Below are positions 62,362 through 64,000 of a stretch of 64,000 nt of DNA, in pieces. Position numbers and translations under genes: made by a program. Source of the DNA: Rubrivirga litoralis (GTDB lineage Bacteria > Bacteroidota > Rhodothermia > Rhodothermales > Rubricoccaceae); NCBI RefSeq assembly GCF_031846415.1, contig NZ_JAVRHT010000012.1, positions 1 through 64,000 on the forward strand. The letters are read 5' to 3'. The notes under the pieces were generated by a model, which saw only the letters and a list, made by a program, of their open reading frames with translations, was not told the DNA's origin and ran no database searches. Within the stretch, counting starts at the first letter, position 1; each line of letters starts with the position of its first letter.

Positions 62362-64000
62362 ATGTCTGGAGCTCTCGCCAAAGCGTTCGATGTCGTGTCC
62401 GGCTCCATCGCTAGCCAGGCGGTGGACGAGATCAAGCGGCGTGCGGCGACGTCGGAATACGCCCGCCAGGTTCGGGAAGCTCTCGGGGTCGACACGTCGA
62501 ATGAGGCGACGAAGGATCTCATCAACCTGGCATTGACCGCTGCCTCGGACGGAACCGGAGCCGACGCTGCCCTGGTCCGCCGATTCGCGCGTCACGAGGG
62601 GAACTCGTCCGCCATCGTCTCGATGATCGCGGACCCCGAGGCAGTCCCAACGTTCAGCGTGTCAATGGCACGTGGTCCCCAGGAGCGGAAGCGGCTAGAG
62701 TTGGTCGAGGTCCAACTCCGGGCGACCCTCGAACGTGCGCTCGATGACCAGACCTCCCCCGAGGTTCGCCGGTTGCAGGGCCGGGTGGAGTCGGCCCGGG
62801 ATGACATCCTGCGTGACGTCGGCGCTCAACGCGGGGAGGCCCGAGAGAGCTTCAGCCGGATCGAGGACAAGCTGAGTGCGCTCCACGATGCCGTCACGAG
62901 CACGGCCGGAGGGTTGGTGCCAGCCAACGGCGACACCGGGGCACCGGATGCGGGGGAGCCCGTGGCCGCAGCCGAGGAGGCGTTCGAGGACGGTCGGCAC
63001 GTGGACGCCGCGCGGCTATCACATGAGGTTCTTGAGCGAGACGGTGAGGCCAATGCCGAAGTCTTGAGGCGCGCCCACAATGTGCTCGCGCGCGTGGCGC
63101 TAGCCGACCCGCACACGTCGAAGGACGCCCTCCCCCACCTGAAGGCGGTGCTCCGCTACTGGTCGGGGACGGAGGAGGGACGCCTGGTGAACCGGTCGCT
63201 CGTTTACCTGCTGGGCGATGATCCTGAGGCGGCCCTCCGCGAGGCTGAGGCCGCGCTTGCACTTGACCCCGAGAGCGGTCCGGCCCGGAGCGCGAGGGCG
63301 AACGCGCTTTCGCTGCTCGGTCGGCCTGACGAAGCTGCTGGTCTGTACGATGGGGAGACAGCGGAGGAACTCGGCGCCCGGTCGTGGTTCTTGCGCATGG
63401 CCCACCGCTACGCCGAGGCCCGCGACGCGGCACGGCGCGCTACCGACGTGGGAGCCGGGCCGGAGCTCGTCCTGCCAACGGTGGTGTTTGCGGAGTCGAC
63501 GGTGCTGGACCTTGCTGCGGCGTACGGCTACGGGCCGGACGGGGGGACCGATGACGACCGGGCGCTCCTGGAGGAGACCGACGCCCTGGCGACGAGCGCG
63601 CTCGCCGTGCTGGGCGACCAACGGCCGTCGACGCGGGCGGATCTCCTGCTCTACCGGGCAACAGTCCGGGACTGGCTGGGACGGGGTGGGGTGCTGGAGG
63701 ACTTGCAAGAGGCCGTGGACTTGGAACCCGAGAACGACCGGGTCATCCGGAACCTCATCGTCAAGTTGATGGAGACCGGCGAGACGGTGGAGGCGGCCGA
63801 CTGGGGCAGGCGACTCCTAGACCTGGACGGCTCGGTCGAGGCCGTCCGGTTGGCGGCGTCGGCGGCGCTGGCCGACGGGCGGACCGACAAGGGCGTCCGC
63901 GCGCTTGAGGCGGTAGGGTCGGACCCGGAGTCGTCGCCGGAGGCGTCCGAAGCTGCGATCCAGCTCGCAGACGCCTACGCAAACGCGCTGCAGACAACGA
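62362..64000 (+). CDS. TPR-repeat protein, unknown (runs off the window)
   Basis: Open from ATG 62362 to the last base (546 codons, no stop). The N terminus MSGALAKAFDVVSGSIASQA is helical, followed by VDEIKRRAATSEYARQVREA and a long coiled-coil segment (EVRRLQGRVESARDDILRDV). From about residue 190 TPR-like helix pairs repeat: AAEEAFEDGRHVDAARLSHEVLER, DDPEAALREAEAALALDPESGPARSARANALSLLGRPDEAAGLYD, LEDLQEAVDLEPENDRVIRNLIVKL. TPR arrays bind proteins. Divergent transcription from the BREX operon and a shared promoter suggest a defence-related sensor or regulator, but nothing proves it. Confidence 0.6.
   Translation, partial: MSGALAKAFDVVSGSIASQAVDEIKRRAATSEYARQVREALGVDTSNEATKDLINLALTAASDGTGADAALVRRFARHEGNSSAIVSMIADPEAVPTFSVSMARGPQERKRLELVEVQLRATLERALDDQTSPEVRRLQGRVESARDDILRDVGAQRGEARESFSRIEDKLSALHDAVTSTAGGLVPANGDTGAPDAGEPVAAAEEAFEDGRHVDAARLSHEVLERDGEANAEVLRRAHNVLARVALADPHTSKDALPHLKAVLRYWSGTEEGRLVNRSLVYLLGDDPEAALREAEAALALDPESGPARSARANALSLLGRPDEAAGLYDGETAEELGARSWFLRMAHRYAEARDAARRATDVGAGPELVLPTVVFAESTVLDLAAAYGYGPDGGTDDDRALLEETDALATSALAVLGDQRPSTRADLLLYRATVRDWLGRGGVLEDLQEAVDLEPENDRVIRNLIVKLMETGETVEAADWGRRLLDLDGSVEAVRLAASAALADGRTDKGVRALEAVGSDPESSPEASEAAIQLADAYANALQTT

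Overview
The window is GC-rich (roughly 68-70% by eye) and looks like part of a large conjugative plasmid or chromid carrying several accessory islands. Few genes have a Shine-Dalgarno sequence, GTG and TTG starts are common, and short lipoproteins with SxxC-type lipoboxes are abundant. This fits a high-GC member of the Bacteroidota/Rhodothermota group (Rhodothermia-like), but the taxonomic guess is an inference from style, not from a marker gene. No rRNA, tRNA or CRISPR array was seen.

Layout. 1-12.8 kb: a P-type (Trb/VirB) type IV secretion operon on the + strand: the tail of the VirB4/TrbE ATPase, then trbJ, trbL, trbF, trbG, trbI and a VirD4/TraG coupling protein. It is interrupted twice on the opposite strand: by a winged-helix gene at 0.3-1.2 kb, and by a 3.9-kb cargo between trbL and trbF (a P-loop ATPase, a degraded second copy of the trbL 3' end, and a two-gene cassette of unknown membrane proteins). 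12.8-21.7 kb: a block of lipoproteins, five tightly overlapping genes on the - strand and five on the + strand, with shared repeat modules and two decayed genes. 21.9-25 kb: a PiT-like membrane protein and an ATPase-DUF234 protein. 25-28.2 kb: the mobilization operon (M23 peptidase, MobC, MobA/VirD2-type relaxase). 28.2-31.2 kb: the replication origin, with two families of 22-bp iterons, an AT-rich segment, a Rep_3-type initiator and an Xre/MbcA-like antitoxin. 31.3-38.6 kb: toxin-antitoxin-like and unknown genes, including an AbiEi antitoxin, a second ATPase-DUF234 protein and a complete three-gene HipB-HipS-HipT module. 38.6-39.7 kb: a XerC/D-like recombinase beside a dif/cer-like 28-bp site. 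39.8-43.3 kb: a membrane protein, an Mrr-like restriction enzyme and a truncated two-gene module.

43.6-62.1 kb is one long - strand defence operon with almost no intergenic space, in transcription order: OLD-family ATPase/nuclease, brxE-like, brxA, brxB, brxC, pglX, a small coiled-coil gene, pglZ, brxL, an HD-domain (SAMHD1-like) phosphohydrolase and a CYTH-domain triphosphatase. It combines a type 1 BREX core (brxA-B-C-pglX-pglZ-brxL) with a brxE-like gene known from other BREX types, and adds two nucleotide-acting enzymes at the tail. A TPR protein is divergently transcribed from it and runs off the window.

Together the genes describe a self-transmissible replicon: it replicates through iterons, resolves multimers at a dif-like site, mobilizes through MobA/MobC and Trb, addicts its host through toxin-antitoxin modules, and protects it through BREX and accessory nucleases.
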